Position numbers and translations under genes: made by a program. Below, in pieces: positions 1 through 8,551 of a stretch of 64,000 bases of DNA. The notes beneath the pieces were generated by a model. The model did no database searches. It was not told the DNA's origin and saw only the letters and a program-made list of their open reading frames with translations. This DNA is from CAZTDU01 sp050248795 (GTDB taxonomy: Bacteria; Pseudomonadota; Gammaproteobacteria; Burkholderiales; SG8-39): positions 1 through 64,000 of the forward strand of contig JBFWRS010000005.1 in the NCBI GenBank assembly GCA_050248795.1, given 5' to 3'. Each line of letters opens with the position of its first letter. The first letter of the stretch is position 1.

Positions 1-2
1 TC

Positions 3-890
3 TGCGGCGCCGCGTTCGAGAGCAAGGCCGGCAGGCAGGTGGTGATGGCGCAGGTGGTGGTCGACGCCACCGGCGACGGCGACCTCTTCGCCCAGGCCGG
101 CGCGCGCTGCGAAACCGACATCGAGCAATCCGACATCCATCACTGCATGAATACCTCGTGGCTGTTCGGCGGCGTGGACATGCCGCGCTGGATCGCGTTC
201 CGCGCCGGCAAGCCGGACGATTATTCGGCGTTCATGCAGCGCGGCCGCGACACGATGCGCTTTTTCGACAAGCCCTTCGTCTCCTGGCGCGACGACATCG
301 CGCTCTTCATGGGCCCGCGGCAGGCAGGCTTCTCGGCGCTCGACCCGGAGGACCAGACGGCGGTGGAGATCCGCTCGCACAAGCTGATGGCGCTGCACCT
401 CGATTTCTACCGCGCGCACGCGCCCGGCTTCGAGGACGCCTACCTGCTGCAGAGCGGCCCGCAGCTCGGCGTGCGGCACAGCCGGCGCCTCGCGGGCACC
501 TCGAAGGTGACCCGTGCGCAGTGGCCGACGGGAATGATCCACGCGGACGAGATCGGCGTGTCGCCGAGCCCGTCGCCCAAGTTCCCGAACGTCTCGATTC
601 CGTACGGCAGCCTGGTGCCGGAGAAGCTCGACGGCCTGCTCGCCTGCGGGCGCCACATCGCCTGCGACCCGAACTCGCACGGCTTCCTGCGCGAGATTCC
701 GCAGTGCTGGGTGACCGGGCAGGCGGCAGGCACCGCCGCGGCCATCGCCGCGAACCGCGGCTGCGAACCGCGCGCGGTGGACATCGCAGAACTGCAGGAC
801 AGGCTCGCCGCGCAGGGCGTGTTCCTGCGGCGCGCAGGCCTCACGCCAGCGTACTCACCGTCCGCCGGAAGCGCAGCAGCGCGCCCGTGA
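3..890 (+). CDS. FAD-dependent oxidoreductase, C-terminal part
   Basis: The reading frame is already open at the left edge, so the N-terminus, including the first FAD dinucleotide motif, lies outside the window. The visible 295 residues carry VDATGDGDLF, the conserved acidic FAD-ribose/flavin region of the FAD_oxidored (Pfam PF12831-like) family. Near the end is the typical closing block LLACGRH...REIPQCWVTGQAAGTAAA. Such proteins are soluble flavoenzymes of mostly unknown substrate and are often found in catabolic clusters. The last 50 bases overlap the 3' end of the convergent ABC permease gene. The family call is firm; the substrate is unknown. Confidence 0.8.
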   Translation, partial: CGAAFESKAGRQVVMAQVVVDATGDGDLFAQAGARCETDIEQSDIHHCMNTSWLFGGVDMPRWIAFRAGKPDDYSAFMQRGRDTMRFFDKPFVSWRDDIALFMGPRQAGFSALDPEDQTAVEIRSHKLMALHLDFYRAHAPGFEDAYLLQSGPQLGVRHSRRLAGTSKVTRAQWPTGMIHADEIGVSPSPSPKFPNVSIPYGSLVPEKLDGLLACGRHIACDPNSHGFLREIPQCWVTGQAAGTAAAIAANRGCEPRAVDIAELQDRLAAQGVFLRRAGLTPAYSPSAGSAAARP

Positions 891-1968
891 ACAGCGCAGC
901 GCCGATGCCGGCCACCGCGACGAACTGCGGCCACACCACGTCGAAGCCCGCGCCGCGGTACAGGATCGCCTGCGCCAGGCTGACGAAGTGCGTGGTGGGC
1001 GCGAGCGTCATCACGTAGCGCACGGCGTCGGGCATGCTCTCGCGCGGCGTCATGCCGCCCGACAGCACTTCCAGCGGCAGCACCACCAGCATCACCAGCA
1101 GGCCGAGCTGCGGCATCGAGCGCGCGACCGTGCCGAGGAAGATGCCCATCGACGTGGTGGCAAACAGGTGGACCAGCGCGCCGCACAGGAACAGCGGCAG
1201 CGATCCCGCGACCGGCACGTCGAGCAGGCCCTGCACCACCAGCTTCAGCGACAGCGCGGCGGCGGCGAGCACCACCAGCCCGTTCGCCCAGACCTTGGCC
1301 GCCATGATCTCCACCGGCGCGAGCGGCATCGACAGCAGGTGCTCGATGGTGCCGTGCTCGCGCTCGCGTATCACCGCAGCACCCGTGAGGATGATCGACA
1401 GCATGGTGATGTTGTTGATCAGTTCCATCACGCTGCCGAACCACTCGCTGCTCAGGTTGGGGTTGAACCGCATGCGCGTCGCCAGCTCGACCGGGGGAGC
1501 CGCCGCGGCACCGCCCGAATGCAGGAACTGCGCGATCTCGTCGGCGGCGATGCTCTGGATGTATCCCGCACCGATGAAGGCCTGGCTGGTATGCGTGGCG
1601 TCCACGTTCAGCTGCATCGCCGGGCGCCTGCCGGCCAGCACGTCGCGCTGGAATCCGGGCGGGATGTCGAGCGCGAAGGTATAGCGGCCGCGGTCCATCC
1701 CGCGGTCCGCCTCCTGCATGCCTACGTGTTCGGGCGCCATGAAGCGCGGCGGCATGAGGCCGGCGGCAATGGCGCCGGAGAGCTGCGAGCGGTCTTCGTC
1801 GACGATGGCGACCGAGGCCTTGCGCAGTTCCATCGTCACGCTGGCGGCGCTGTAGATGGCGGCGGTGAAGCTGAAGAAGATGAACACCAGCATCAGCGGA
1901 TCGCGCCGCAGGCTGCGCAGTTCCTTGACGCCGAGGTGCAGGATGTTGCCAAGGCTGCGCGTGCTCAT
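841..1968 (-). CDS. ABC-2 type transporter permease (YhhJ-like)
   Basis: This 375-residue inner-membrane permease has the ABC-2 layout: one N-terminal transmembrane helix near residues 27-47, a large extracytoplasmic domain, then about five helices from residue 185 onward. The loop after the second helix carries REREHGTIEHLLSMP, the cytoplasmic coupling element conserved in this family. It matches YhhJ, the last gene of the E. coli yhiI-rbbA-yhhJ set. Its ATG overlaps the upstream ATPase gene by 4 bases, so the two are probably translationally coupled. It should pair with the permease half fused to that ATPase to form an exporter. The substrate is not known. Confidence 0.85.
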   Translation of the reverse strand: MSTRSLGNILHLGVKELRSLRRDPLMLVFIFFSFTAAIYSAASVTMELRKASVAIVDEDRSQLSGAIAAGLMPPRFMAPEHVGMQEADRGMDRGRYTFALDIPPGFQRDVLAGRRPAMQLNVDATHTSQAFIGAGYIQSIAADEIAQFLHSGGAAAAPPVELATRMRFNPNLSSEWFGSVMELINNITMLSIILTGAAVIREREHGTIEHLLSMPLAPVEIMAAKVWANGLVVLAAAALSLKLVVQGLLDVPVAGSLPLFLCGALVHLFATTSMGIFLGTVARSMPQLGLLVMLVVLPLEVLSGGMTPRESMPDAVRYVMTLAPTTHFVSLAQAILYRGAGFDVVWPQFVAVAGIGAALFTGALLRFRRTVSTLA

Positions 1969-4712
1969 CTGCCCTGCTTCCTGAGGAACATCACGCTCAA
2001 TAGCGTGATCGCCGGTACGAACGCCGCCAGCGCGAGGAAATAGGACCCCAGGTCGGCGAAGCCGAGCGACTTCGCGAAGCAGCCGCGGCTGACGATGATG
2101 AAGTAGGTGGTCGGAAAGAGCCGCCCGATTGCCTCGCCCACGCCCTCGAGCGAATGCACCGGATGGATCAGGCCGGAGAACTGGATCGCCGGCAGCATGG
2201 TGATCACCGCGGTGCCGAACATCGCCGCGATCTGGGTCTGCGCGAACGCCGACATCAGCAGGCCCAGGCCGGTGGAGATCGTCACGTACAGCAGCGCCGC
2301 CGCCGTCAGCGCGAGAAAGCTGCCTTTCAGCGGCACGCCGAAGCCGTACACCGCGAGCGCCGTGAGGATGAAGAAATTGAACATGCCGAGGATGACGTAC
2401 GGCAGCTGCTTGCCAAGCAGGAACTCCAGCCGCGTCACCGGCGTGACATAGAAGTTCACGATCGAGCCGAGCTCCTTTTCCCTCACCACGCCGAGTGCGG
2501 TGAGCATGGCGGGAATCATCATCAGCAGGATCGGGATAGCGGCCGGCACGAACGAGTTGATGCTGCGCACGTCGGGGTTGTAGCGGTAGCGCACCTCGAC
2601 CGTTGCCGGCTGCGCCGCGGCCGCCGGCACGCCGGCGCGCTGCGCGAGCTCTGCAAGGTACCCGGCGTGCATGCCTTGAACGTAGCCTGCGGACGTTTCG
2701 GCGCGCAGCGGCATGGCGCCATCGATCCAGACGCCGATCTCGGCGGTCCTGCCGCGCTGCAGGTCGCGGCCGAAGCCCTCCGGGATCTCGAGCGCGACGC
2801 TCAACTCGCCGGTGCGCATGCGCCGGTCGAGTTCGTCGTAGTCCCGGATCGGTGCCCGCTCGACGAAGTAGCGCGAGCCCGAGAGGTTCAGCGCGTATTC
2901 GCGGCTCGCCTGCGTGCCGTCGCGGTCGAGCGTGGCGAAAGACAGGTCCTCGACGTCGATGCTGACCCCGTAACCGAGGATCACCATCAGCAGCACCGTG
3001 CCGATCAGCGAGAACGCCAGGCGTATCGGGTCGCGCAGCAGTTCCAGCATCTCCCGGCGCGCGTAGCTGGCGTAGCGCAGCAGGCTGAATCCGGCCCTCG
3101 TGCGCGATGCACCCGGCAGCGGGAGCGGCGCCAGCGCGGCGAGATCCTCCGCGCGCGTGCCTTGCACCGGCCCCGGCGCTGCCTGCTCCAGGCAGGCGAT
3201 GAACGCCTCCTCCAGCGTCCGCGCGCCGTGCGAGCCGATCAGCGCCGCTGGCGTGCCGGTCGCGAGCACGCGGCCGTCGTTCATGAACGAGACACGGTCG
3301 CAGCGCTGTGCTTCGTTGAGGAAGTGCGTGGAGACGAAGATGGTCACGCCGTCGCGCCGCGACAGGTCGATCAGGAGCTCCCAGAAGCCGTCGCGCGCCA
3401 CCGGGTCGACGCCGGAGGTGGGCTCGTCCAGGATCAGCATCTCCGGGCGGTGGATCACCGCCACGGCAAGCGACAGGCGCTGGCGCATGCCGAGGGGGAG
3501 CGCCTGCGGCAGCATCTGCGCCGCGTGCGAGATGCCGAAGCGCTGCAGCATCGCGTCGACGCGCGCCGGGACTTGCGCCGGCGGCACGTGGAACAGGCGC
3601 GCGTGCAGCTCGAGGTTCTGCCGCACCGTGAGTTCGTCGTACAGCGAAAACGACTGCGACATGTAGCCGACGCGCGCCCGGGTTTCGAGGTCATCGGGCG
3701 CCACGTCGCGGCCGAACAGCCGCGCGCTGCCCGCCGTAGGGGCAAGCAACCCGGTCAGCATCTTCATGGTGGTGGTCTTGCCGCAGCCGTTCGAGCCGAG
3801 GAAGCCGAAGATCTCGCCGCGTTCGATGCGGAAGCTGACATCGTCGACCGCGGTGAAATCGCCGAAGCGCCGCGTCAGGCCGGCCGCCTCGATCGCGGCG
3901 TCGCCGTCCCGAGCCGCGCGCGGCGGAATGACCAGCGCATGGTGCCCGCGCCGCTGCGCCTCGGGCAGCAGCGCGATGAATGCCTCCTCCAGGGAACCGG
4001 TCGCAGTCCGCGCCCTGATCTGCCGCGCATCGCCGGTTGCGAGCACCCTGCCCGCGTTCATCGCCACCAGCCAGTCGAACTGCTCGGCTTCCTCCATGTA
4101 CGCGGTCGCCACGATCACGCTCATGCCGGGCCTGCGCGCGCGAATGCGCTCGATCAACTGCCAGAACTGGCGCCGCGACAGCGGGTCCACCCCTGTCGTC
4201 GGCTCGTCGAGAATCAGCAGGTCCGGGTCGTGTATCAGCGCGCAGCACAGGCCGAGCTTCTGCAGCATGCCGCCCGAAAGCTTGCCGGCGGCGCGGCCCG
4301 CGAACGGCGCCAGCCCGGTGCCCTCGAGCAGTTCGCGGATGCGCCATTCGCGCGACTCGCGCGCGTGGCCGAACAGGCGCCCGAAGAAATCCACGTTCTC
4401 GTACACCGACAGCGTTGCATAGAGGTTCCGCCCCAGCCCCTGCGGCATGAAGGCGATGCGCGGGCACACCGCCTCGCGGTGCCTGCGGTCCGCCATGTCG
4501 CCGCCGAGGACTTCGATCGTGCCCTGCTGCATGCGGCGCGCGCCGGCGACGAGCGCAAGCAGCGTCGACTTGCCGACGCCGTCCGGGCCGATCAGCCCGA
4601 CCACCCTGCCGGCCGGGATGTCCAGGCTGACGGCATCGGCAGCCAGCGTCTTGCCGTAGCGATGCGTCACCGAGGCGAGCCGCGCGACTACCGGCCCGCC
4701 CAAGGCGCTCAT
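1965..4712 (-). CDS. Fused double-ATPase/permease ABC exporter subunit (RbbA/YhiH-like)
   Basis: A 915-residue three-part protein. ATPase domain 1 has Walker A GPDGVGKST at residues 42-50, signature LSGGMLQ and Walker B LLILDEPTTGVDP. ATPase domain 2 (from about residue 270) has Walker A GSNGCGKTT and Walker B MLILDEPTSGVDP. An ABC-2 permease domain follows from about residue 545, with the coupling motif REKELGSIVNFYVTP. The second signature motif is degenerate (LPLGMRQ instead of LSGGxxQ), as in other RbbA-type proteins. E. coli RbbA has been described as a ribosome-associated ATPase, but the membrane half and the HlyD-like and YhhJ-like neighbours favour an efflux role. It overlaps both neighbours by 4 bases. 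Confidence 0.88.
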   Translation of the reverse strand: MSALGGPVVARLASVTHRYGKTLAADAVSLDIPAGRVVGLIGPDGVGKSTLLALVAGARRMQQGTIEVLGGDMADRRHREAVCPRIAFMPQGLGRNLYATLSVYENVDFFGRLFGHARESREWRIRELLEGTGLAPFAGRAAGKLSGGMLQKLGLCCALIHDPDLLILDEPTTGVDPLSRRQFWQLIERIRARRPGMSVIVATAYMEEAEQFDWLVAMNAGRVLATGDARQIRARTATGSLEEAFIALLPEAQRRGHHALVIPPRAARDGDAAIEAAGLTRRFGDFTAVDDVSFRIERGEIFGFLGSNGCGKTTTMKMLTGLLAPTAGSARLFGRDVAPDDLETRARVGYMSQSFSLYDELTVRQNLELHARLFHVPPAQVPARVDAMLQRFGISHAAQMLPQALPLGMRQRLSLAVAVIHRPEMLILDEPTSGVDPVARDGFWELLIDLSRRDGVTIFVSTHFLNEAQRCDRVSFMNDGRVLATGTPAALIGSHGARTLEEAFIACLEQAAPGPVQGTRAEDLAALAPLPLPGASRTRAGFSLLRYASYARREMLELLRDPIRLAFSLIGTVLLMVILGYGVSIDVEDLSFATLDRDGTQASREYALNLSGSRYFVERAPIRDYDELDRRMRTGELSVALEIPEGFGRDLQRGRTAEIGVWIDGAMPLRAETSAGYVQGMHAGYLAELAQRAGVPAAAAQPATVEVRYRYNPDVRSINSFVPAAIPILLMMIPAMLTALGVVREKELGSIVNFYVTPVTRLEFLLGKQLPYVILGMFNFFILTALAVYGFGVPLKGSFLALTAAALLYVTISTGLGLLMSAFAQTQIAAMFGTAVITMLPAIQFSGLIHPVHSLEGVGEAIGRLFPTTYFIIVSRGCFAKSLGFADLGSYFLALAAFVPAITLLSVMFLRKQGR

Positions 4713-5788
4713 TTGCGCGCCCAGTCCGCCTGCAGGTGCGGCGGCCAGGCCGCCGCTGGATCCAGGCGCACGTAGGCGACGCCCGGCAGGCCGGTCTTCA
4801 CCTGCGTGCGGTAGCGCCGTAGCAACTCCGGATCGACCTGCGCCCGCACCCGGAACATCAGCTTTTGCCGCTCTTCCTTCGTCTCTACCGTCTTCGGCGT
4901 GAACTGCGCGCTGCTGGCGACGAACGACACCTTTGCCGGCACCGGGCGCTGCGGCGCTGCGTCCAGCACGATCCGCGCCTCGGTGCCGATCGCAACCCGC
5001 CCGACGACGGTCTCCGGCAGGAAGAAGGTCATGTACACCTCGCCGACGTCCAGCACCGTGAGAACCTTGCCGCCTGCGGCGACGATCTCGCCGGGTTGCG
5101 CGATGCGGTACTCGACGCGGCCGCCGCGCGGCGCCTTCAGCGTCGCATCCTCGATATCCGACTCGAGGCGCTCAACGGTCGCCAGCGCCGCCTCGATCGC
5201 CGACTGCGCCTCGAGCACCTGCGATTGCGCGGCATGGATTCCGGATTCCGCCTCGAGCACCTGGGAGCGGGCGGCGCTGAGCGCGGCGCGCGCGCCGTTG
5301 ACCCTTGCCTGGCTGTCGTCGAGCTTCTGCGCCGAGGTGAATCCCTTCGCGACCAGCACCTTCGCCCGCTCGAATTCCTTTTGCGCGTAGGCGAGGTCGC
5401 TCTCGCGCTGCGCCACTACCGCGAGCGCGGTGCTGCGCGCGCTGCGCCGCTGCGCCACCACCGATTCGGCTGTGGCCTTCGCGCTCTCTGCGCGACGCAC
5501 CATCGCCCGCGCCTGTGCCAGCTCGGCCTCGAGCGCCTGCGTATCCATGCGCACGAGCACCTGCCCCGCCTCGACGAAGTCGGCTTCCCTGACCAGGATC
5601 TCCCGGATCCTCCCTGGCAGCCTGGTCGCTATGTCGACTTCGGTGGCCTCGATGCGCCCGTTGCCGCTGGCGAAGCCTGCCGGCAGGCCGCCGCGGTCTC
5701 GGCCGTACCAGGCGAACGCGAGCGCAAGCGCCGCGCCCAGGACGACGATGCCGGCGATTGCCCTGGCCCTGCTGCCATCCATGCCCAT
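4709..5788 (-). CDS. HlyD-family membrane fusion protein (YhiI-like)
   Basis: The periplasmic adaptor of the ABC exporter, 359 residues from the chosen ATG. It has an N-terminal membrane anchor (about residues 10-28), a biotinyl/lipoyl half-motif (RLPGRIREILVREADFVEAGQVL), and a long Ala/Gln/Glu-rich coiled coil of roughly residues 85-215 that includes a duplicated segment starting QVLEA. A second lipoyl half (LKAPRGGRVEYRIAQPGEIV) and a beta-barrel domain follow. An in-frame ATG at 5950 would add 54 residues, but that extension is an antisense reading of the tRNA-Leu gene, so the start at 5788 is preferred; 5782 is also possible. It is the first gene of the three-gene exporter operon. Confidence 0.87.
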   Translation of the reverse strand: MGMDGSRARAIAGIVVLGAALALAFAWYGRDRGGLPAGFASGNGRIEATEVDIATRLPGRIREILVREADFVEAGQVLVRMDTQALEAELAQARAMVRRAESAKATAESVVAQRRSARSTALAVVAQRESDLAYAQKEFERAKVLVAKGFTSAQKLDDSQARVNGARAALSAARSQVLEAESGIHAAQSQVLEAQSAIEAALATVERLESDIEDATLKAPRGGRVEYRIAQPGEIVAAGGKVLTVLDVGEVYMTFFLPETVVGRVAIGTEARIVLDAAPQRPVPAKVSFVASSAQFTPKTVETKEERQKLMFRVRAQVDPELLRRYRTQVKTGLPGVAYVRLDPAAAWPPHLQADWARK

Positions 5789-5869
5789 CCGACCATGATA
5801 CGTGCGGGCTGTACGACGGGATTGATCAGGCTCAACACCCGGCAGGGCGGGAGCGCACGTACGTGTTGC

Positions 5870-5956
5870 TGGTGCCGGAAAAGAGACTCGAACTCTTACG
5901 CTGTCGCCAGCGGCGGATTTTGAGTCCGCTGCGTCTACCAGTTCCGCCATTCCGGC
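5870..5956 (-). tRNA. tRNA-Leu(CAA)
   Basis: Read on the minus strand, the 87-base gene begins GCCGGAATGGCGG and ends TTCCGGCACCA. The 7-bp acceptor stem GCCGGAA/TTCCGGC is perfect, and the discriminator A and the CCA tail are encoded. The anticodon stem GCGGA/TCCGC encloses the loop CTCAAAA, giving anticodon CAA, which reads UUG. The T-arm has GTTCGAGTC. A variable arm between the anticodon and T stems makes this a class II tRNA. It sits between the exporter operon and queA and should be transcribed away from queA. Confidence 0.95.
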
Positions 5957-5982
5957 TGGTCTGGGAAACGAATTCTAGCTTC

Positions 5983-5988
5983 TATAAT
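5983..5988 (+). promoter_or_regulatory. -10 box of queA, near-leaderless
   Basis: A perfect TATAAT lies 8 bases before the queA ATG, and no purine-rich ribosome binding site fits between them. A start site about 7 bases downstream of the box would give an mRNA beginning at or next to the start codon. The -35 region is poor. The hexamer is seen directly; leaderless transcription is inferred. Confidence 0.55.
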
Positions 5989-5996
5989 GGCCGCGG

Positions 5997-6995
5997 ATGA
6001 AAGTCGCCGACTTCGATTACGCGTTGCCGCCGGAGCTGATCGCGCAACAGCCCCCCGCGGAACGCAGCGCGAGCCGGCTGCTGCACCTGGACGGCCGCAC
6101 CGGGCAGATCACCGACCGGGCCTTCGCCGACTTTCCGGACCTGGTGGAACCCGACGACCTGGTGGTGATGAACGACACGCGCGTGATCAAGGCGCGGCTT
6201 GCGGGCAGGAAGAGCACCGGGGGAAAGATCGAGCTCTTCGTCGAGCGCGTGATCGCAGAGCGCGAGGCGCTGGCGCTGATCCGCGCCAGCCACCCGCCGC
6301 AGGCGGGCACCACGCTCGTCATCGGCACCGATACCACGGTCGAGCTGCTCGGCCGTCAGGGCGACCTGTGGCATGTGCGCTTCCCGGCGCGCGTGCTCGA
6401 CCTGCTCGAAGCGCACGGCGCGGTGCCGCTGCCGCCCTACATCACGCACGCGCCCACCGCCGAGGACGCGCAGCGCTACCAGACGGTGTTTGCCGCCCGG
6501 CCGGGCGCGGTTGCCGCGCCGACCGCGGGGCTGCATTTCGACAAGGCGATGCTCGCGCGCCTGGCAGCCAAAGGCATTGCCACGGCGACGCTTACGCTGC
6601 ATGTCGGTGCCGGCACGTTCCAGCCGGTGCGCGCCGAGAACGTCGAGGACCACCGCATGCATGCGGAGCGCTACGAGATCCCCCGCGCGACGCTGGAGGC
6701 CATCGCCAGGAAGCGCGTGCTCGCGGTGGGCACCACCACGCTGCGCGCGCTCGAGAGCGCGGATACCCGGGGCCGCGTGGGCGAGACCGACCTCTTCATC
6801 ACGCCCGGCTTCAGGTTCCGCACGGTCGAGCGACTGCTCACCAATTTCCACCTGCCGAAGTCGACGCTGCTGATGCTCGCCTGCGCCTTCGGCGGCACCG
6901 AGAACGTGCTGCGCGCCTACCACCACGCGATCGAGCAGCGCTACCGCTTCTTCAGCTATGGCGACGCGATGCTGATCGAGCGGGCGCAGCCCTAG
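5997..6995 (+). CDS. queA: S-adenosylmethionine:tRNA ribosyltransferase-isomerase
   Basis: QueA transfers and isomerises the ribosyl part of S-adenosylmethionine onto 7-aminomethyl-7-deazaguanine in tRNA, making epoxyqueuosine, the penultimate queuosine intermediate. The 332 residues span the whole family, from the start MKVADFDYALPPELIAQ, through PPYI and the GLHF segment, to TLLMLACAFGG and the ending RYRFFSYGDAMLI. The stop codon is followed directly by the tgt ATG, with no gap. The two proteins act in the same pathway, Tgt first and QueA second. Start choice is clear because the TATAAT element lies just upstream. Confidence 0.97.
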   Translation: MKVADFDYALPPELIAQQPPAERSASRLLHLDGRTGQITDRAFADFPDLVEPDDLVVMNDTRVIKARLAGRKSTGGKIELFVERVIAEREALALIRASHPPQAGTTLVIGTDTTVELLGRQGDLWHVRFPARVLDLLEAHGAVPLPPYITHAPTAEDAQRYQTVFAARPGAVAAPTAGLHFDKAMLARLAAKGIATATLTLHVGAGTFQPVRAENVEDHRMHAERYEIPRATLEAIARKRVLAVGTTTLRALESADTRGRVGETDLFITPGFRFRTVERLLTNFHLPKSTLLMLACAFGGTENVLRAYHHAIEQRYRFFSYGDAMLIERAQP

Positions 6996-8099
6996 ATGAA
7001 GTTCGCGGTAACGCACCGCGACGGCGCGGCGCGGCGCGGTCGGCTGGAACTCGCGCACGGCACGGTGGAGACGCCGGTGTTCATGCCGGTGGGCACCTAC
7101 GGCTCGGTGAAGGCGATGTCGCCCGCCGAGCTCGAGGAGATCGGCGCGCAGATCGTGCTGGGCAACACCTTCCACCTGTGGCTGCGGCCGGGCCTGGACG
7201 TCATCGACGCGCATGGCGGGCTGCACCGCTTCATGGGCTGGGAACGCCCCCTGCTCACCGATTCCGGCGGCTTCCAGGTGTTCAGCCTCGCGCCGATGCG
7301 CAAGCTCACCGAGGAAGGCGTGCGCTTCGCCTCGCCGGTCAACGGCGACAGGATGCTGCTGACGCCCGAAGAATCGATGCGCATCCAGCGCGTGCTCGGC
7401 TCCGATGTCGCCATGGTGTTCGACGAATGCACGCCCTACCCGGCTACCCGCGCCGAGGCGCAGCAATCGATGCAGCTGTCGCTGCGATGGGCAGCGCGCT
7501 CGAGGCACGCGTTCGAGGGCTCGCCGAACGCGCTGTTCGGCATCGTGCAGGGGGGCATGTACGAGGACCTGCGCGACGCTTCGCTCGAGGGGCTCACCGG
7601 GATCGGCTTCGAGGGCTACGCCATTGGCGGGCTGTCGGTGGGCGAGCCGAAGGAAGACCGCGGCCGCATCCTCGCGCATTGCGCACCGCGCCTGCCGGCG
7701 GAGAAGCCGCGATACCTGATGGGCATGGGCACGCCGGAAGACCTGATCGACGGCGTGCTCGCCGGCATCGACATGTTCGACTGCGTGATGCCGACGCGCA
7801 ACGCGAGGAACGGCTGGCTCTTCACGCAGCATGGCGACGTCAAGATCCGCAACGCGCGCTACCGCGGCGACACCGCGCCGCTGGACGACGCCTGCGCCTG
7901 CTACTGCTGCCGGCACTTCACGCGCGCCTACCTGCATCACCTGCAGAAATCCAACGAGATCCTCGGCGCGCGGCTGAACACGATCCACAACCTGCACTAC
8001 TACCTTGCGCTGATGCGCGAGCTTCGCGGCGCGATCGAGGCCGGCGTCCTGCAGGAAACGGCCGCGCGACTGCGGGAGCAACGCAGGCGGCTGCTATAA
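6996..8099 (+). CDS. tgt: tRNA-guanine transglycosylase
   Basis: Tgt exchanges G34 of GUN-anticodon tRNAs for the queuine precursor preQ1. The 367-residue protein has the catalytic regions DSGGFQVF (active-site Asp near residue 89) and DMFDCVMPTRNARNG (nucleophile Asp). It also has the C-terminal zinc site CACYCC...H and the substrate loop GGLSVGEPKEDR. Its length is usual for bacterial Tgt. It abuts queA with no intergenic base. The last bases of the gene carry a TATAAT that may be the promoter of yajC-secDF. Confidence 0.97.
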   Translation: MKFAVTHRDGAARRGRLELAHGTVETPVFMPVGTYGSVKAMSPAELEEIGAQIVLGNTFHLWLRPGLDVIDAHGGLHRFMGWERPLLTDSGGFQVFSLAPMRKLTEEGVRFASPVNGDRMLLTPEESMRIQRVLGSDVAMVFDECTPYPATRAEAQQSMQLSLRWAARSRHAFEGSPNALFGIVQGGMYEDLRDASLEGLTGIGFEGYAIGGLSVGEPKEDRGRILAHCAPRLPAEKPRYLMGMGTPEDLIDGVLAGIDMFDCVMPTRNARNGWLFTQHGDVKIRNARYRGDTAPLDDACACYCCRHFTRAYLHHLQKSNEILGARLNTIHNLHYYLALMRELRGAIEAGVLQETAARLREQRRRLL

Positions 8100-8100
8100 T
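8095..8100 (+). promoter_or_regulatory. Possible -10 box for yajC-secD-secF
   Basis: A perfect TATAAT covers the stop codon of tgt, 33 bases before the yajC GTG start. It would allow the Sec genes to be transcribed separately from queA-tgt. No good -35 box is visible 15-19 bases upstream. Confidence 0.4.
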
Positions 8101-8133
8101 TCGCGGTTTCCCAGAATCTTCAAGGGGTTGTAA

Positions 8134-8460
8134 GTGCTGATCTCCACCGCGTATGCGCAGGCACCAGCCGCCGGAGGCGACGCAGGCCTGATGGGCTTCC
8201 TGCCCATCATCCTGATGTTCGTGCTGCTGTACTTCATCATGATCCGTCCGCAGATGAAGCGCGCAAAGGAACAGAAGGCGATGATCGAGGCGCTGCAGAA
8301 GGGCGACGAAGTCGTCACCGCAGGCGGCCTGGTCGGCCGCATCACCAACGTCGGCGAAGGCTATGTGACCGTCGAGATCGCGGAGAACACGCAGATCCTG
8401 GTGCAGAAGGCCGCGGTGCAGCTGCCGCTGCCCAAGGGCACCATCAAGTCGCTCCGGTAG
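8134..8460 (+). CDS. yajC: Sec translocon accessory protein YajC
   Basis: A small (108 residue) inner-membrane subunit that joins SecDF in the holotranslocon. It has a short periplasmic N-terminus, one transmembrane helix (about residues 20-38), and the diagnostic IRPQMKR after it. A soluble domain follows with KGDEVVTAGGLVGRI. The start is a GTG preceded by the ribosome binding site AAGGGG about 8 bases upstream. It is followed by a repeat-rich spacer and secD, the usual order. Confidence 0.96.
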   Translation: MLISTAYAQAPAAGGDAGLMGFLPIILMFVLLYFIMIRPQMKRAKEQKAMIEALQKGDEVVTAGGLVGRITNVGEGYVTVEIAENTQILVQKAAVQLPLPKGTIKSLR

Positions 8461-8473
8461 CAGACACACCCTA

Positions 8474-8536
8474 CCTGACCCACCTGACCCACCTGACCCA
8501 CCCGACCCACCCGACCCACCCGACCCACCCGACCCA
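8474..8536 (+). repeat. Seven tandem 9-bp repeats in the secD leader
   Basis: Seven perfect-length 9-mers stand head to tail: three copies of CCTGACCCA, then four of CCCGACCCA. Degenerate partial units flank both sides. They fill nearly the whole yajC-secD spacer. The unit length is a multiple of three and the frame is open into secD (Asp-Pro-Pro), but there is no start codon in the array. Copy-number change by slippage would alter leader length without a frameshift. Confidence 0.95.
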
Positions 8537-8551
8537 CCCGAAAGCCGCGGC

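Noticed and set aside
5788..5950. 54-residue N-terminal extension of the HlyD-like protein
   Set aside because: The extension is an antisense translation of the tRNA-Leu gene (MAELVDAADSKSA is a well-known artefact of this kind).
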